This document shows, piece after piece, positions 53,163-61,911 of a DNA stretch of 64,000 nt. The translations under genes and the position numbers were made by a program. How positions within the stretch are numbered: the first letter of the stretch is position 1; each line of letters begins with the position of its first letter. The stretch comes from F23-B02 sp963633225 (lineage in GTDB: Bacteria; Bacillota; Clostridia; Oscillospirales; Oscillospiraceae). The stretch lies in the NCBI GenBank assembly GCA_963633225.1, contig CAVGXR010000053.1, forward strand, positions 1 through 64,000. The letters are read 5' to 3'. The notes beneath the pieces were generated by a model. The model was not told the DNA's origin and did no database searches. It saw nothing but the letters and a program-made list of their open reading frames with translations.

Positions 53163-53375
53163 ATGAAAAAGTTTCTTTTAGGACTGGCCTTATTTCTCGG
53201 AGGTCAGATAGGGCTTGCCGGATGGCTTATCGCAAGCACGCTCCGCGGCGGCGGGGGCGGCAATATCACGCTGCTCTATGTTCTGATATCCCTGGCCGGC
53301 CTTGTGCTCTCTGTCTACGAAGCATTTGCGCAGCGCCCTGAAGACGGGCAGGATGATAAACGCGAAAAGCAATAA
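53163..53375 (+). CDS. Small membrane protein
   Basis: A 70-residue protein with two hydrophobic segments (about 3-24 and 35-54) and a hydrophilic, charged tail (RPEDGQDDKREKQ). No family recognised. It starts 7 bp after the secreted protein and may be co-transcribed, but its base composition is GC-rich, unlike that gene. Confidence 0.55.
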   Translation: MKKFLLGLALFLGGQIGLAGWLIASTLRGGGGGNITLLYVLISLAGLVLSVYEAFAQRPEDGQDDKREKQ

Positions 53376-53388
53376 CAACCTTAATACG

Positions 53389-53423
53389 AAAAATTCCCGG
53401 TCATGTGACCGGGAGTTTTTTAG
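53389..53423. terminator. Bidirectional terminator
   Basis: AAAAATTCCCGGTCA and TGACCGGGAGTTTTT form the stem between the small membrane protein gene and the NSS transporter gene. Confidence 0.8.
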
Positions 53424-53429
53424 TCTTTA

Positions 53430-54770
53430 TCATCCTATGCCGCCGAGGGCTGCTCCGGCGATGAGTGCCAGAAGCGCCGAGGCGCAGTAGACGTATTTGC
53501 CGAGGGGGTAAAACCACTTGCCGATGGGCTTGCGTGCACCGAGGTTGACCGCCTCGAGCGCAAATTTTTTGCCGCCTACCCAGAAGAACATGACAGCCGC
53601 AAGCAGTGCGCCGAGAGGACAGATGTAGATCGAGACAATATCCATCCACTGCGAGACGATGGCCTGAATGCACAGGGCTACCGCGCAGCCGAGGGCATGG
53701 ATCACCGCCGTGGCCGGTACGCGCCGGAGCTCAAACTTCTCCTGCAAAAACGCCACCGGCGCTTCGTAGAGGTTTATTATCGAGGTCAGGCCGGCAAAGG
53801 TGACGCAGACAAAGAAGGCCATGCCGACTATGCGGCCTCCGGCCATGCCGTTTATGATGCTCACGAGGTAGATGAACATAAGTCCCGGGCCGCCGGAATC
53901 AAGCTGCGCACCGCCCGTTGCCATGGCGGGGATTATGACGAATGCCGCCAGCAGCGCCGCGAGCGTGTCGAAAATGGCGACGTTGCGTGCCGAGGACGGG
54001 ATGCACTCGCTGCGGCTCAGGTACGAGCCGTAGATGACGCTGCCGTTTCCGGCAACAGACAGCGAGAAGAATGCCTGACCGAAGGCGTAGATCCACAGCT
54101 TCGGCTCCTTGAGCCCCGCTGGATTTATCGTGAGGATATACCTGTAGCCCTCCGACGAGCCCTTTAGCGCGAAAACATACACGCCCAGCGCGGCAAACAG
54201 CACGAACAGCACCGGCATCATGACCTTGTTGGCCTTTTCTATGCCGCCGGCAATACCTAAGGACATGATGGCAAAGCTCACCGCGATGGCAATGACTATC
54301 CAGAGGTTTGCGCCCCATGCGCTTGCCGTAGCGCCGAAGGCGCCCGCGATCACGTCCATATTCTGACCCATTTCGAACAGTCCGCCGGAAAAGGACATGA
54401 AGGTGTACTTGAATATCCAGCCCATGACGCAGGTGTAGCCTATGGCCAGCGCCAGCGAGCCGAGGATCGGGATATAGCCGATGCGCTCGCCGAGCTTACG
54501 CTTTCCGAATCTGAGCTCGGTGCACTTGCCGAACGAGCCCATGGGTCCCGCGCCGCCCGCTCTGCCGAGGGCAAACTCCTCTATAACGCCCGTGGACGCG
54601 ATGAGGACGACAAAAATGAAATACGGGATAAGGAAGGTAAGCCCGCCCCAGGTCGAGACGAGCATGGGAAAGCGCCAGATGTTTCCCATTCCGACAGCCG
54701 AGCCTATGCAGGCGATTATAAATCCGCTGCGGCTTCGGAAACCGTCGCGCTTGCGTTCGTTATTCTCCAT
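53430..54770 (-). CDS. NSS family sodium-dependent transporter (YocR/YhdH-like)
   Basis: A 446-residue neurotransmitter:sodium symporter homologue with about 11-12 hydrophobic segments. The first membrane helix has FIIACIGSAVGMGNIWRFP, the sodium- and substrate-binding signature, followed by GGLTFLIPYFIFVVLIASTGVIEEFALGR. Bacterial members import amino acids with Na+. Start 54770 has AAAGG 8-9 nt upstream; a frame extension of 34 residues lacks family similarity. Its 3' end carries the 17-bp repeat. Confidence 0.9.
   Translation of the reverse strand: MENNERKRDGFRSRSGFIIACIGSAVGMGNIWRFPMLVSTWGGLTFLIPYFIFVVLIASTGVIEEFALGRAGGAGPMGSFGKCTELRFGKRKLGERIGYIPILGSLALAIGYTCVMGWIFKYTFMSFSGGLFEMGQNMDVIAGAFGATASAWGANLWIVIAIAVSFAIMSLGIAGGIEKANKVMMPVLFVLFAALGVYVFALKGSSEGYRYILTINPAGLKEPKLWIYAFGQAFFSLSVAGNGSVIYGSYLSRSECIPSSARNVAIFDTLAALLAAFVIIPAMATGGAQLDSGGPGLMFIYLVSIINGMAGGRIVGMAFFVCVTFAGLTSIINLYEAPVAFLQEKFELRRVPATAVIHALGCAVALCIQAIVSQWMDIVSIYICPLGALLAAVMFFWVGGKKFALEAVNLGARKPIGKWFYPLGKYVYCASALLALIAGAALGGIG
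53434..53450. repeat. 17-bp direct repeat, right end of low-GC island
   Basis: CCTATGCCGCCGAGGGC lies within the last codons of the NSS transporter gene, matching 51540-51556. Confidence 0.6.
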
Positions 54771-54840
54771 TATTCTAACCTTTCGCTCTCTATTTTGACA
54801 CGCCTTTCTAACTATACATTGACAGTGCCTTAAAGTCAAG

Positions 54841-54870
54841 AAAAGCCCGCTGCATGGGGATGCAGCGGGC
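54841..54870 (-). terminator. Terminator of the aminotransferase operon
   Basis: GCCCGCTGCAT and ATGCAGCGGGC around CCCC, followed by TTTTC on the minus strand. The MITE-like copy lies between it and the last gene. Confidence 0.7.
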
Positions 54871-54889
54871 AAAAGACTGTTATATTACC

Positions 54890-55078
54890 AGCGTGTCAAA
54901 AACGCCACATTTTTTGTGAAGCTTTTGCTTCACGAAAAATCTCGCTTCGCTCGTCAAAACGCCTGATAGCTCAGGCTTTTTTGATGGCTATAATCTAACT
55001 CGAGGCGGGCCTTGCCCCCTCGAACTCCCCCGCTGCGCGGATACTTTTTTCTCAGCAGCATAGGTTTTTTGACAGTCT
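54890..55078. mobile_element. MITE-like repeat, copy 2 (189 bp, inverted)
   Basis: Its reverse complement aligns with 29427-29646 at roughly nine in ten positions by eye, apart from a missing 30 bp near one end. Terminal repeats are AGCGTGTCAAAAA and TTTTTGACAGTCT. The internal hairpins are kept with loop changes: GTGAAGC-AAAA-GCTTCAC here, GCAA in copy 1. It begins 7 bp from the aminotransferase stop. Confidence 0.7.
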
Positions 55079-55084
55079 GGCTTA

Positions 55085-56599
55085 TTACTTCAGCAGACCC
55101 TTGACAAGACCCTTGTCGGTCTTCTGGACGTGCTTAAAGACCTCCTCGAAGCGGTTGAGCGCCTCGTCGATGATCTCGGGCGTGTCGGCCAGCGAGGTGT
55201 ACAGGCGGCTGCCGGCGAGGGTGACGATGCCGTTTGCCATATAGGCCGCGCCCATGCGCTCCATGGAGTCCTTGCGGACGTACATCATGTCCTTATTGCG
55301 CAGCAGGCCGACGGCGGACTTGACAAAGCAGTTCGACGAGAAGTCGAAGCTCATTGCGCCGGTGCACTCGAGGTGGACGATAGAGCCCTGATTGTATGCG
55401 ACAAAGGGCAGGCCGTAGTGCTCGATGAGCTCCTTGAGGCCATCGCAGAGCCTGTCGCCCATTCTGCCCGCGACCTCACAGGCGTTGGTGCGCTCGATCT
55501 CTTGAATTGCGGTGTAGCCCGCGAGGCAGGACAGGGGGTTTGCTGCCAGAGTTCCGCCGACATAGGCTCTGTGCTTGCCGGTTGCAAGACCGGCTGCCAT
55601 GAGCTGTGCGTACTCCTTCTTGCCGCCTACGCCGCCCGCGGAGGGATAGCCGCCGGCTACGATCTTGCCGAATACGGTCAGGTCGGGAACTACGTCGAAG
55701 TAGCCCTGTGCGCCGGAGAGCGCCACGCGGAAGCCGGTGACGACCTCGTCGAATATCATCAGTGCGCCGTACTTGTCGCACAGTGCGCGCACGCCCTTGT
55801 TGTAATCGTGAGCCACGGGGCGGGTGCCGCTCTCGGGGCCGACGGGCTCGAGGAGGACGGCCGCGGTGCCGCCGAGGAGCTTATTGCGCTTGAGCACATG
55901 CTCGAGCATGTTCAGGTCGTTCGGGCGAACCTCATCGGTCGTGCCGTAGCAGCCGTGGGGGATGCCGTGCGACTCGAGCAGGGCGCGGCTGCCGGGGATC
56001 TTCAGGCCGTAGACCATCTGATCCGACCAGCCGTGGTAAGCGCCGCCGATCTTGATGACGCGCTTGTTGCCGGTGGCTATGCGGGCAATTCGCAGGGATG
56101 CCATGACAGACTCGGTGCCCGAGCCGAGCATACGGAACATCTCGACATTGGGCATATGCTTGTTAATCTCGCGTGCGATGAGCATTTCGGACTCGTGCAG
56201 AAGGCCGGTTACGGGGCCGCACTCGTTGAGCAGCTCGATGACCTTCTCGCGGATGACGGGGTAGTTGCTGCCGAGGATGGTCGGGCCGCCTGCCTGAAGG
56301 AAGTCGATGTACTTGTTGCCGTCCTTGTCGTAGAGGTATGCGCCCTCGGCCTTTGCCATGCACATGGGGAAGGGCTTGTTGAAGGCGAGGTTATGCTGAA
56401 CGCCGCCCGGGATGTACTTCTTCGACTCCTCGTATACCGCTCTGGAGGCGGTGCACTTTTCGTCGTAGTACTTCATGATAACATCATTGTAATACTCGTC
56501 GGAGACCTCCCATATGGGCTGGCTCGTCAGCTTCTTGAGTCTTGCGTTGATCTCGTTGGGATCGTCCCATCTGCTTATTGCACAATTATTCATGCTCAT
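55085..56599 (-). CDS. Class III aminotransferase, glutamate-1-semialdehyde aminomutase-like
   Basis: A 504-residue PLP enzyme. Conserved parts include GGVQHNLAFNKPFP, MLGSGTESVMASLRIARIATG, KIGGAYHGWSD, MIFDEVVTGFR and FGKIVAGGYPSAGGVGG with the PLP lysine. The fold is closest to HemL but an N-terminal extension of about 50 residues and the carbohydrate-kinase operon argue against heme synthesis; it probably aminates or isomerises an aldehyde from the neighbouring aldolase. Two ATGs (56599 and 56593) are possible: AAAGGAG lies 4 or 10 nt away. It overlaps the GtrA gene by up to 14 bp. Confidence 0.8.
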   Translation of the reverse strand: MSMNNCAISRWDDPNEINARLKKLTSQPIWEVSDEYYNDVIMKYYDEKCTASRAVYEESKKYIPGGVQHNLAFNKPFPMCMAKAEGAYLYDKDGNKYIDFLQAGGPTILGSNYPVIREKVIELLNECGPVTGLLHESEMLIAREINKHMPNVEMFRMLGSGTESVMASLRIARIATGNKRVIKIGGAYHGWSDQMVYGLKIPGSRALLESHGIPHGCYGTTDEVRPNDLNMLEHVLKRNKLLGGTAAVLLEPVGPESGTRPVAHDYNKGVRALCDKYGALMIFDEVVTGFRVALSGAQGYFDVVPDLTVFGKIVAGGYPSAGGVGGKKEYAQLMAAGLATGKHRAYVGGTLAANPLSCLAGYTAIQEIERTNACEVAGRMGDRLCDGLKELIEHYGLPFVAYNQGSIVHLECTGAMSFDFSSNCFVKSAVGLLRNKDMMYVRKDSMERMGAAYMANGIVTLAGSRLYTSLADTPEIIDEALNRFEEVFKHVQKTDKGLVKGLLK

Positions 56600-57041
56600 T
56601 GTTCTCCTTTTCCTGTTTTTTCTTAGCTATATCATTTGTATCCTTGCTGTTGCGGTAGACGACGAAATTATCCCACAGATATTCGAGGGAGAGGTTGAGC
56701 GCCATGTTGATGGCCAGCACGACGTATTCGTTCCAGCCGTTTACATCGGCGAGGAAATGCTCGTTCCAGATCGTAAACGGTGCAAACGGCACATAGAACA
56801 GGAACACCAGAAGCATTGCCTTGGGCACGTTTTCCGCGCTCTGGAAGGTGAATTTTCTATTGAATGTGAAGTTCCACAGAACGCTCAGCACAAGCGCTAT
56901 CGTGTAGCACACCCAATGCCCGGGGATCTTGATGACCTCCTCGCACAGGAGCATCGCAACGGCTTCGATTATACCGGCAGATGCTGAAAAAAGAATGAAT
57001 TTCAGGGCTCTGGCAGTCTCTTTCTTTTTCTCCGTTTTCAT
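56586..57041 (-). CDS. GtrA-family membrane protein
   Basis: A 151-residue protein with four hydrophobic segments and the GtrA core LVLSVLWNFTFNRKFTFQS, ending with a second conserved motif LEYLWDNFVVYR. GtrA proteins help flip lipid-linked sugars in envelope glycosylation. The charged ends (KTEKKKETARA; NDIAKKKQEKENNEHE) face the cytoplasm. The start is 3 bp after the aldolase stop with GGGATGACGT as ribosome binding region. Its place between an aldolase and an aminotransferase is odd for this family. Confidence 0.85.
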   Translation of the reverse strand: MKTEKKKETARALKFILFSASAGIIEAVAMLLCEEVIKIPGHWVCYTIALVLSVLWNFTFNRKFTFQSAENVPKAMLLVFLFYVPFAPFTIWNEHFLADVNGWNEYVVLAINMALNLSLEYLWDNFVVYRNSKDTNDIAKKKQEKENNEHE

Positions 57042-57044
57042 ACG

Positions 57045-58037
57045 TCATCCCTTCTTCTTTGAATATTTTTTCTTATAGACAAAGCGCATGAGCGCCGTAT
57101 CCGCGGTATTGAGCCTCACCCTTGAGCCGAGCCCCAGCGTGTGCAGAGCGCACAGCGCAGATTTTTCGGTCAGAAGGCGCAGCGCCTCGCGGTCGTCGGG
57201 ATCCTCGGCCTTGACAACAGCGCCGACACCCTTTACATACACCGCATCGCGCCCCTTAAGCACCCTTATGATCTTTTTGGGTCTTGCCTTGACGCAGGGC
57301 ACATGCGAGCCGAGCATCTGCGCCATATCGTCAAGCTGGGCGTGCAGCGTTTTTCTCTTATTTGCCCACATAACGGCATAGTCCCCGCCGTTAAGCTCCG
57401 CCGTGGGTATCTCGCTTCTGACCGCTGCCATGAGCGCCATCAGCTTATTTCCCGCAAGGCGCTTGGGAGTGTCATTTGCAAGGCACAGATTGCGGCGGCA
57501 GATATCCTCCAGCAGCTGCACACGCTCCATGGCCTGCTTTTTGTCCTCTCCGCAGACGACAACGCCGTGGTTTACCATGAAAACGGTGTGAGCTCCCGTC
57601 TGCATTGCGGCCTTGACCGCGTTTTTGAGCTTCTTCATGCCCGGCAGACCGTACTCTGCCTTTGCAATGCCGCCGAGCGCGGTCTTTTCGGCCTCCGTTA
57701 TTTCCATGCTCTCAAAGCCCGCAAGACCGAGCGCCGAAGCGCAGTTCTGATGCGTGTGGATAACGAAGCCGACCTCGGGAAACAGCTCGTATGCCGAGGC
57801 GTGAACGCCCTTCTCGCTCGAGGGCTTGCGCCTGCCCTCCCATTTCATCGTGCCGAGCTCGACGCAGGCGATATCCTCCGGCGTTGTTTTGAGGTAATCC
57901 AAACCGCTCGGGGTGATGAGAAAATGTGTTTTGTCACGGCGGCAGCTCACGTTGCCCCATGTTCTTGCGACAAGGCCGGTTTTCAAAAGCTCCCTGCCGG
58001 TGCCGCATATAAGCTCTCTTGCCATGCTTTCTTCCAT
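57045..58037 (-). CDS. Class II aldolase/adducin family protein with C-terminal extension
   Basis: A 330-residue protein. Residues about 5-205 form the class II aldolase fold, with NVSCR (phosphate-binding region), HTHQN (two zinc His) and MVNHGVV (third His). Members cleave fuculose-1-phosphate, ribulose-5-phosphate-related sugars or carboxylated analogues. About 110 C-terminal residues (ELNGGDYAVMW and onward) go beyond the usual 215 and look like a second, truncated aldolase-like unit. ATG 58037 has GGAGGG 9 nt upstream; a TTG start six codons earlier overlaps the kinase stop. It likely acts on the kinase product. Confidence 0.85.
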   Translation of the reverse strand: MEESMARELICGTGRELLKTGLVARTWGNVSCRRDKTHFLITPSGLDYLKTTPEDIACVELGTMKWEGRRKPSSEKGVHASAYELFPEVGFVIHTHQNCASALGLAGFESMEITEAEKTALGGIAKAEYGLPGMKKLKNAVKAAMQTGAHTVFMVNHGVVVCGEDKKQAMERVQLLEDICRRNLCLANDTPKRLAGNKLMALMAAVRSEIPTAELNGGDYAVMWANKRKTLHAQLDDMAQMLGSHVPCVKARPKKIIRVLKGRDAVYVKGVGAVVKAEDPDDREALRLLTEKSALCALHTLGLGSRVRLNTADTALMRFVYKKKYSKKKG

Positions 58038-58051
58038 GCTCTCGCCCTCCT

Positions 58052-59641
58052 TCAATTATTCAGTGCGGCAAAATTCTTCTTGTTCGCCGCGTAAAGATTT
58101 TTGAACACCGCGTAGTTTTTGTCATAAAGCGCCTTGTTTTCGGCATTGGGCTCATACCTGTTTTCTGCCTTTATGAGAGAGCCCGCCTCGGACAGGCTGC
58201 CTATGCGTCCGCTTCCGACCGCAACGAGCAGCGCAGCGCCGACCGCGCCCACGTCCTTCGTCGAGGCAACGGTCTCGACCGTACGCCCCGTCACGTCCGC
58301 AAGTATCTGGCAGGTCACCTTTGACAGTGCGCCGCCGCCGACAAAGCGCAGCGTATCGGATGTTTTTACCTTTTTATCCTCGCACTCGAGCATCCACCTG
58401 AGGTGGTAGCATATGCCCTCCAGCACCGCTCTGAGCATTTCCGTTTTGCCGGTGTCGAGCCTTATGTTGAAGAACATGCCCGCCGACTTCGGATCCTCGA
58501 AGGGGCAGCGGTTGCCGTGCAGCCAAGGCGTGAATATCACGCCGCCCGCGCCGGGTGGTATGGCCGCAATGGTGTCGCTCATGTAGTCGTAGAGGCTTTC
58601 GTATATGCTCTCCTCGCTCTCGGCGACGTTTATCTTTTTGAGATAGATGCCTATCTCGTCGAGCACAAGGTGCTCCTTTACCCATTCAAAGCACTTACCT
58701 GCCGTCTCCATCTCGGCAAAATAATTATACCTGCCCTCCTGTGCGCCGACGATACCTGCGATCATGGCGCTCAGATCGACCTCCTGCCTGTCGATGACCG
58801 TTGTGACCCAGCCGGAGGTGCCGGAATAGATATGCGTCTGGCCGACCTCGGTGCAGCCGGCTCCCACGCCGATGAGCGTTGCGTCGCCGCCGCCGCCGTA
58901 GACCGGCGTTTCGGGCGCAAGGCCGAGCTCCCACGCCGCTTTTTCGCTTAGCGGGCCGACAATGTCGGTGCACTCGACGATCTCGGGCAGGTGCTTGGGG
59001 TCAACGCCGTACATATCGCACAGCGCCTTGCTCCAGCAGCCCTTACCCTGACGGCTGTCGTACAGGAAGGTCGAATACGCCGAATCCCGCGTCATGACGC
59101 ATCTGCCCGTGCAGCGGCAGATGAGATATTCCTTTACGTCGAGCCATTTGTATATCCTCTTATACGTCTCCGGCTCGTTTTTCTTCACCCATTTGTACTT
59201 CCACAGAGGATCCTTGACGCTCGTGGATGCAGCCCTCGTCCTGACAAGGCTCTTTAAGAGCATTCCGGCGTTCACGCCCGAAACGGTGATGCCGTGGGTC
59301 TGACACTCGGCAAACTCCCTGCCGGCACGCTGATCCATGTAGCTCATCGGGCGGCGCAGCGCATTGCCCTTTTCATCGACCAGCACAAGCCCCTGCATCT
59401 GCGAGCAGAAGGATATGCCGCCGATCTCCTTCGGGTCAACGCCGGTTTTCTCGATGAGACGGTGCGTACTTTTTCTCATGGCCTCCCACCACTCGTCCGC
59501 ATCCTGCTCCGCTCCGCCGTCGGGCATAATATAAAGCCCGTAGCCCTCATACTCGCCGGAGCACAGCCTGAGCGTTTCGCCGAGATCGAAAAGGCAGGTC
59601 TTAACGCCCGTCGTTCCGATATCATACGCGATAACATACAT
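58052..59641 (-). CDS. FGGY family carbohydrate kinase
   Basis: A 529-residue sugar kinase. The N-terminal ATP-binding loop YDIGTTGVKTCLFD, GISFCSQMQGLVLVD, the catalytic aspartate in GGGGDATL and the adenosine motif DVGAVGAALLVAVG are present. It is closest to xylulokinase-like and gluconokinase-like FGGY proteins, so a pentulose, hexulose or aldonate is likely phosphorylated at a terminal hydroxyl before aldol cleavage. A purine-rich AGGGAGAG site lies upstream. It is separated from tetR by 32 bp. Confidence 0.88.
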   Translation of the reverse strand: MYVIAYDIGTTGVKTCLFDLGETLRLCSGEYEGYGLYIMPDGGAEQDADEWWEAMRKSTHRLIEKTGVDPKEIGGISFCSQMQGLVLVDEKGNALRRPMSYMDQRAGREFAECQTHGITVSGVNAGMLLKSLVRTRAASTSVKDPLWKYKWVKKNEPETYKRIYKWLDVKEYLICRCTGRCVMTRDSAYSTFLYDSRQGKGCWSKALCDMYGVDPKHLPEIVECTDIVGPLSEKAAWELGLAPETPVYGGGGDATLIGVGAGCTEVGQTHIYSGTSGWVTTVIDRQEVDLSAMIAGIVGAQEGRYNYFAEMETAGKCFEWVKEHLVLDEIGIYLKKINVAESEESIYESLYDYMSDTIAAIPPGAGGVIFTPWLHGNRCPFEDPKSAGMFFNIRLDTGKTEMLRAVLEGICYHLRWMLECEDKKVKTSDTLRFVGGGALSKVTCQILADVTGRTVETVASTKDVGAVGAALLVAVGSGRIGSLSEAGSLIKAENRYEPNAENKALYDKNYAVFKNLYAANKKNFAALNN

Positions 59642-59673
59642 TTTCTTTCTTCTCTCCCTATATTAAATTTTAC

Positions 59674-60306
59674 CTAACCTTCTATTTTCAATGCATTCTT
59701 CACAAAGTGCATAAAGCTCTCGGTCATTTTCTCCGTATCGTCCGCGCTGCCCTCGCCGCAGAAAATTTTCATACGCTCGGAGTAGTAATCGCAGCTGTAT
59801 GAAAACTGGAGCATCATGAAAAGGTTATCAAGGAAAAAGGCGAAGAGCCTCGGGTCAAGCTGCGGATCGACCGCTCCCGCCGTGCGTGCGTTCTCCAAAA
59901 GTGCCGAATACACCTTCGCCGTGCGGCTCTCGATCTCGCGTGCGAGCTCCTTTGCGTACTTTTTGCAGCCGCCGGAGGATATCTCGTTATACATCGCGTT
60001 GTGGTTTTTGTGCTCCCTCGCATGGACAACGAGGGCGGAAACTATGCTTCTTATGCCCGACTCTATATCCGTCTCGTGCGAAACGGCCTCGCTGAGCACC
60101 TCGTCGAGCAGATCGAGCGAATGGCGCACGCAGGCCAGAAAGAAGCTGTCCTTATCGCCGAAATACTTATATATAACGCCGACGGAAACGCCGGCCTTCT
60201 TTGCTATCACATTTATATTCGCCCTGTCCAGTCCGCGCTCGGCAAATTCGTCGATGCCGGTCTCGAGTATGAGCGTTTTTGCATTGTCGTCAAGCTTTTT
60301 GTACAT
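59674..60306 (-). CDS. TetR/AcrR family regulator
   Basis: A 210-residue regulator. The HTH (about 10-55) has ILETGIDEFAERGLDRANINVIAKKAGVSVGVIYKYFGDKDSFF, and the C-terminal ligand domain is alpha-helical. It heads the kinase-aldolase-GtrA-aminotransferase operon and is preceded by a palindrome overlapping the expected transcription start, so autorepression with control of the operon is likely. The stop is TAG. Ligand unknown. Confidence 0.9.
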   Translation of the reverse strand: MYKKLDDNAKTLILETGIDEFAERGLDRANINVIAKKAGVSVGVIYKYFGDKDSFFLACVRHSLDLLDEVLSEAVSHETDIESGIRSIVSALVVHAREHKNHNAMYNEISSGGCKKYAKELAREIESRTAKVYSALLENARTAGAVDPQLDPRLFAFFLDNLFMMLQFSYSCDYYSERMKIFCGEGSADDTEKMTESFMHFVKNALKIEG

Positions 60307-60333
60307 GGGGTTTTGTCTCCGCTATGCCGTGTC

Positions 60334-60349
60334 GTGAGCGGTGGCTCAC
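60334..60349. promoter_or_regulatory. Operator palindrome for the TetR regulator
   Basis: GTGAGC and GCTCAC are separated by GGTG, 12 bp downstream of the -10 box of the tetR promoter. Confidence 0.55.
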
Positions 60350-60360
60350 AAGATGCGTAT

Positions 60361-60390
60361 ATTATACTCCCGCAGGCCCTGCCGCGTCAA
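60361..60390 (-). promoter_or_regulatory. tetR operon promoter
   Basis: TTGACG (60385-60390) and TATAAT (60361-60366), 18-bp spacer, minus strand. Confidence 0.65.
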
Positions 60391-60482
60391 TGCTTTTGAG
60401 CATTTTTATTACATGTCTGTGCGTTAAAAATATGTAAACATTGACAGAGTTTTATTGAACTCGTATTTTTTATGCCAGCATG

Positions 60483-60516
60483 AAAAAACGGATGTCCATT
60501 TGAACATCCGTTTTTG
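60483..60516. terminator. htrA terminator
   Basis: AAAAACGGATGT and ACATCCGTTTTT with an 8-nt loop; works on both strands. Confidence 0.8.
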
Positions 60517-60534
60517 CTGTATTCTGATTTACTA

Positions 60535-61911
60535 TCAGCCGCCGTAGCCGAAGAAGCCGGGCATCTGCTGTTGCTGCTGCTGGGACTGCGAGCTCTGCTG
60601 GCCGCTGCTGTTCTGCTCCTCTGCAATGGCGGAGGTGGTCTGCTCGCCGATCTCGACAGTCACAGTGAGGGTCTGACCCTGACGGTAGACGGTGAGGCTG
60701 AGCTTATCGCCTGCCTCGTGCTCGGAGATGATGGAGCTGAGGTCGCTCTTGCCGCTTATCGCCTCGCCGTCAACGGCGGTGATGATGTCGTTTGCCTGAA
60801 GGCCGGCCTTCTCGGCGGGGCCTCCCTCGGTCACGGAGGCTACGGCAGCGCCTGCGGGAGTGCCGTAGTTTATCGCCTCGTCGCTCACGTCGGAGACCAT
60901 GACACCGATGTAGGGCTTTGCGATGTAGCCCTTTTCGATGATGCTGTCAACGATGCTGCGCACGGTGTTGATGGGGATTGCGAAGCCAATGTTGTCAATT
61001 GACGCGCCGGAGCTTGACGAGCCGGAATACTTGGCGTTGGTTATGCCGATGACCTCGCCGTAGAGGTTAAACAGTGCACCGCCGGAGTTTCCGGAGTTGA
61101 TCGCGCAGTCTGTCTGGATGAGCTTCATGGTGACGTTGCTGGACAATGTGACCTCGCGGTCAAGTGCGCTGACAGCGCCGGAGGTAAGAGAAAATGTGAG
61201 CTCGCCCAGAGGATTGCCGATCGCAATGACGGAATCGCCGACATTGAGGTTGTCAGAGTCGCCGATGGTCACGGGAGTAAGCCCCGTCGCGTCTATCTTC
61301 AGAACGGCAACGTCATTGCTCTCGTCGTAGCCGATAAGCTGCGCATCGTAGCTCGTGCCGTTATAAAGCGTGACCTTTATCGAGCTTGCCGACTCGATAA
61401 CGTGGTAGTTTGTGAGGATATAGCCGTCGGAGGAATAGATGAAGCCGGAGCCGGAGGCCGCGGACTGCGTGGTGTAGCCCCAGAAGTTGGTGGTGACCTG
61501 AGTGGTTATGCCGACGGTGGAGTTTACGTTTGCCGCATACACCTCGGCGGCGGTCATCTGCTTGCTTGTGTCTATATTTGCGGTGTTTATGACCGAGCTC
61601 GGGCGCTTGCCCTCGTAAACGGTCGTGCCGCCGGACGATGTGCCGAACACCGCGTTGCCTATTGCCGAGCCGCCGAAGCCCGCTATCATCGCCGCGACGA
61701 GAACTCCCGCTATCATAGCGCCCGGCTTTTTCCAGAACGGCTTTTTCTCCGCCTTGGGAGCCTCGGGCTCGACTGCGGCAGGCTCCGGCTGAGCCTCGCT
61801 CTGCGCGTTTTCATGATTGTGTCCGTAAAAGAAGCTGTATTCTCCGTCAACCGGAGTATTCTGCTGCGACTGTTCCTGAAGGTCGTCGTTTTTGTTTTCC
61901 ATGTTATCCAT
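60535..61911 (-). CDS. HtrA/DegP-type S1C serine protease with PDZ domain
   Basis: A 458-residue membrane-anchored protease for misfolded exported proteins. A cytoplasmic acidic tail (1-57) precedes one transmembrane segment (about 63-88). The trypsin-like domain has His170 (TNYHV), Asp200 (SNDVAV) and Ser276 (NSGNSGGAL). One PDZ domain follows (about 330-425, IGVMVSDVSDEA onward). The C-terminus is a Gln/Ser tail ending in PGFFGYGG. GGAGG lies 8 nt before the ATG. It is divergent from a two-component system, as in the B. subtilis CssRS-HtrA arrangement. Confidence 0.93.
   Translation of the reverse strand: MDNMENKNDDLQEQSQQNTPVDGEYSFFYGHNHENAQSEAQPEPAAVEPEAPKAEKKPFWKKPGAMIAGVLVAAMIAGFGGSAIGNAVFGTSSGGTTVYEGKRPSSVINTANIDTSKQMTAAEVYAANVNSTVGITTQVTTNFWGYTTQSAASGSGFIYSSDGYILTNYHVIESASSIKVTLYNGTSYDAQLIGYDESNDVAVLKIDATGLTPVTIGDSDNLNVGDSVIAIGNPLGELTFSLTSGAVSALDREVTLSSNVTMKLIQTDCAINSGNSGGALFNLYGEVIGITNAKYSGSSSSGASIDNIGFAIPINTVRSIVDSIIEKGYIAKPYIGVMVSDVSDEAINYGTPAGAAVASVTEGGPAEKAGLQANDIITAVDGEAISGKSDLSSIISEHEAGDKLSLTVYRQGQTLTVTVEIGEQTTSAIAEEQNSSGQQSSQSQQQQQQMPGFFGYGG

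Noticed and set aside
55085..56599. Heme biosynthesis gene hemL
   Set aside because: No other tetrapyrrole genes nearby, the N-terminus is extended, and the gene belongs to a sugar-kinase/aldolase operon.
55130..56626. 498-codon plus-strand frame opposite the aminotransferase
   Set aside because: No recognisable fold; the opposite strand encodes a clear PLP enzyme with ribosome binding site.
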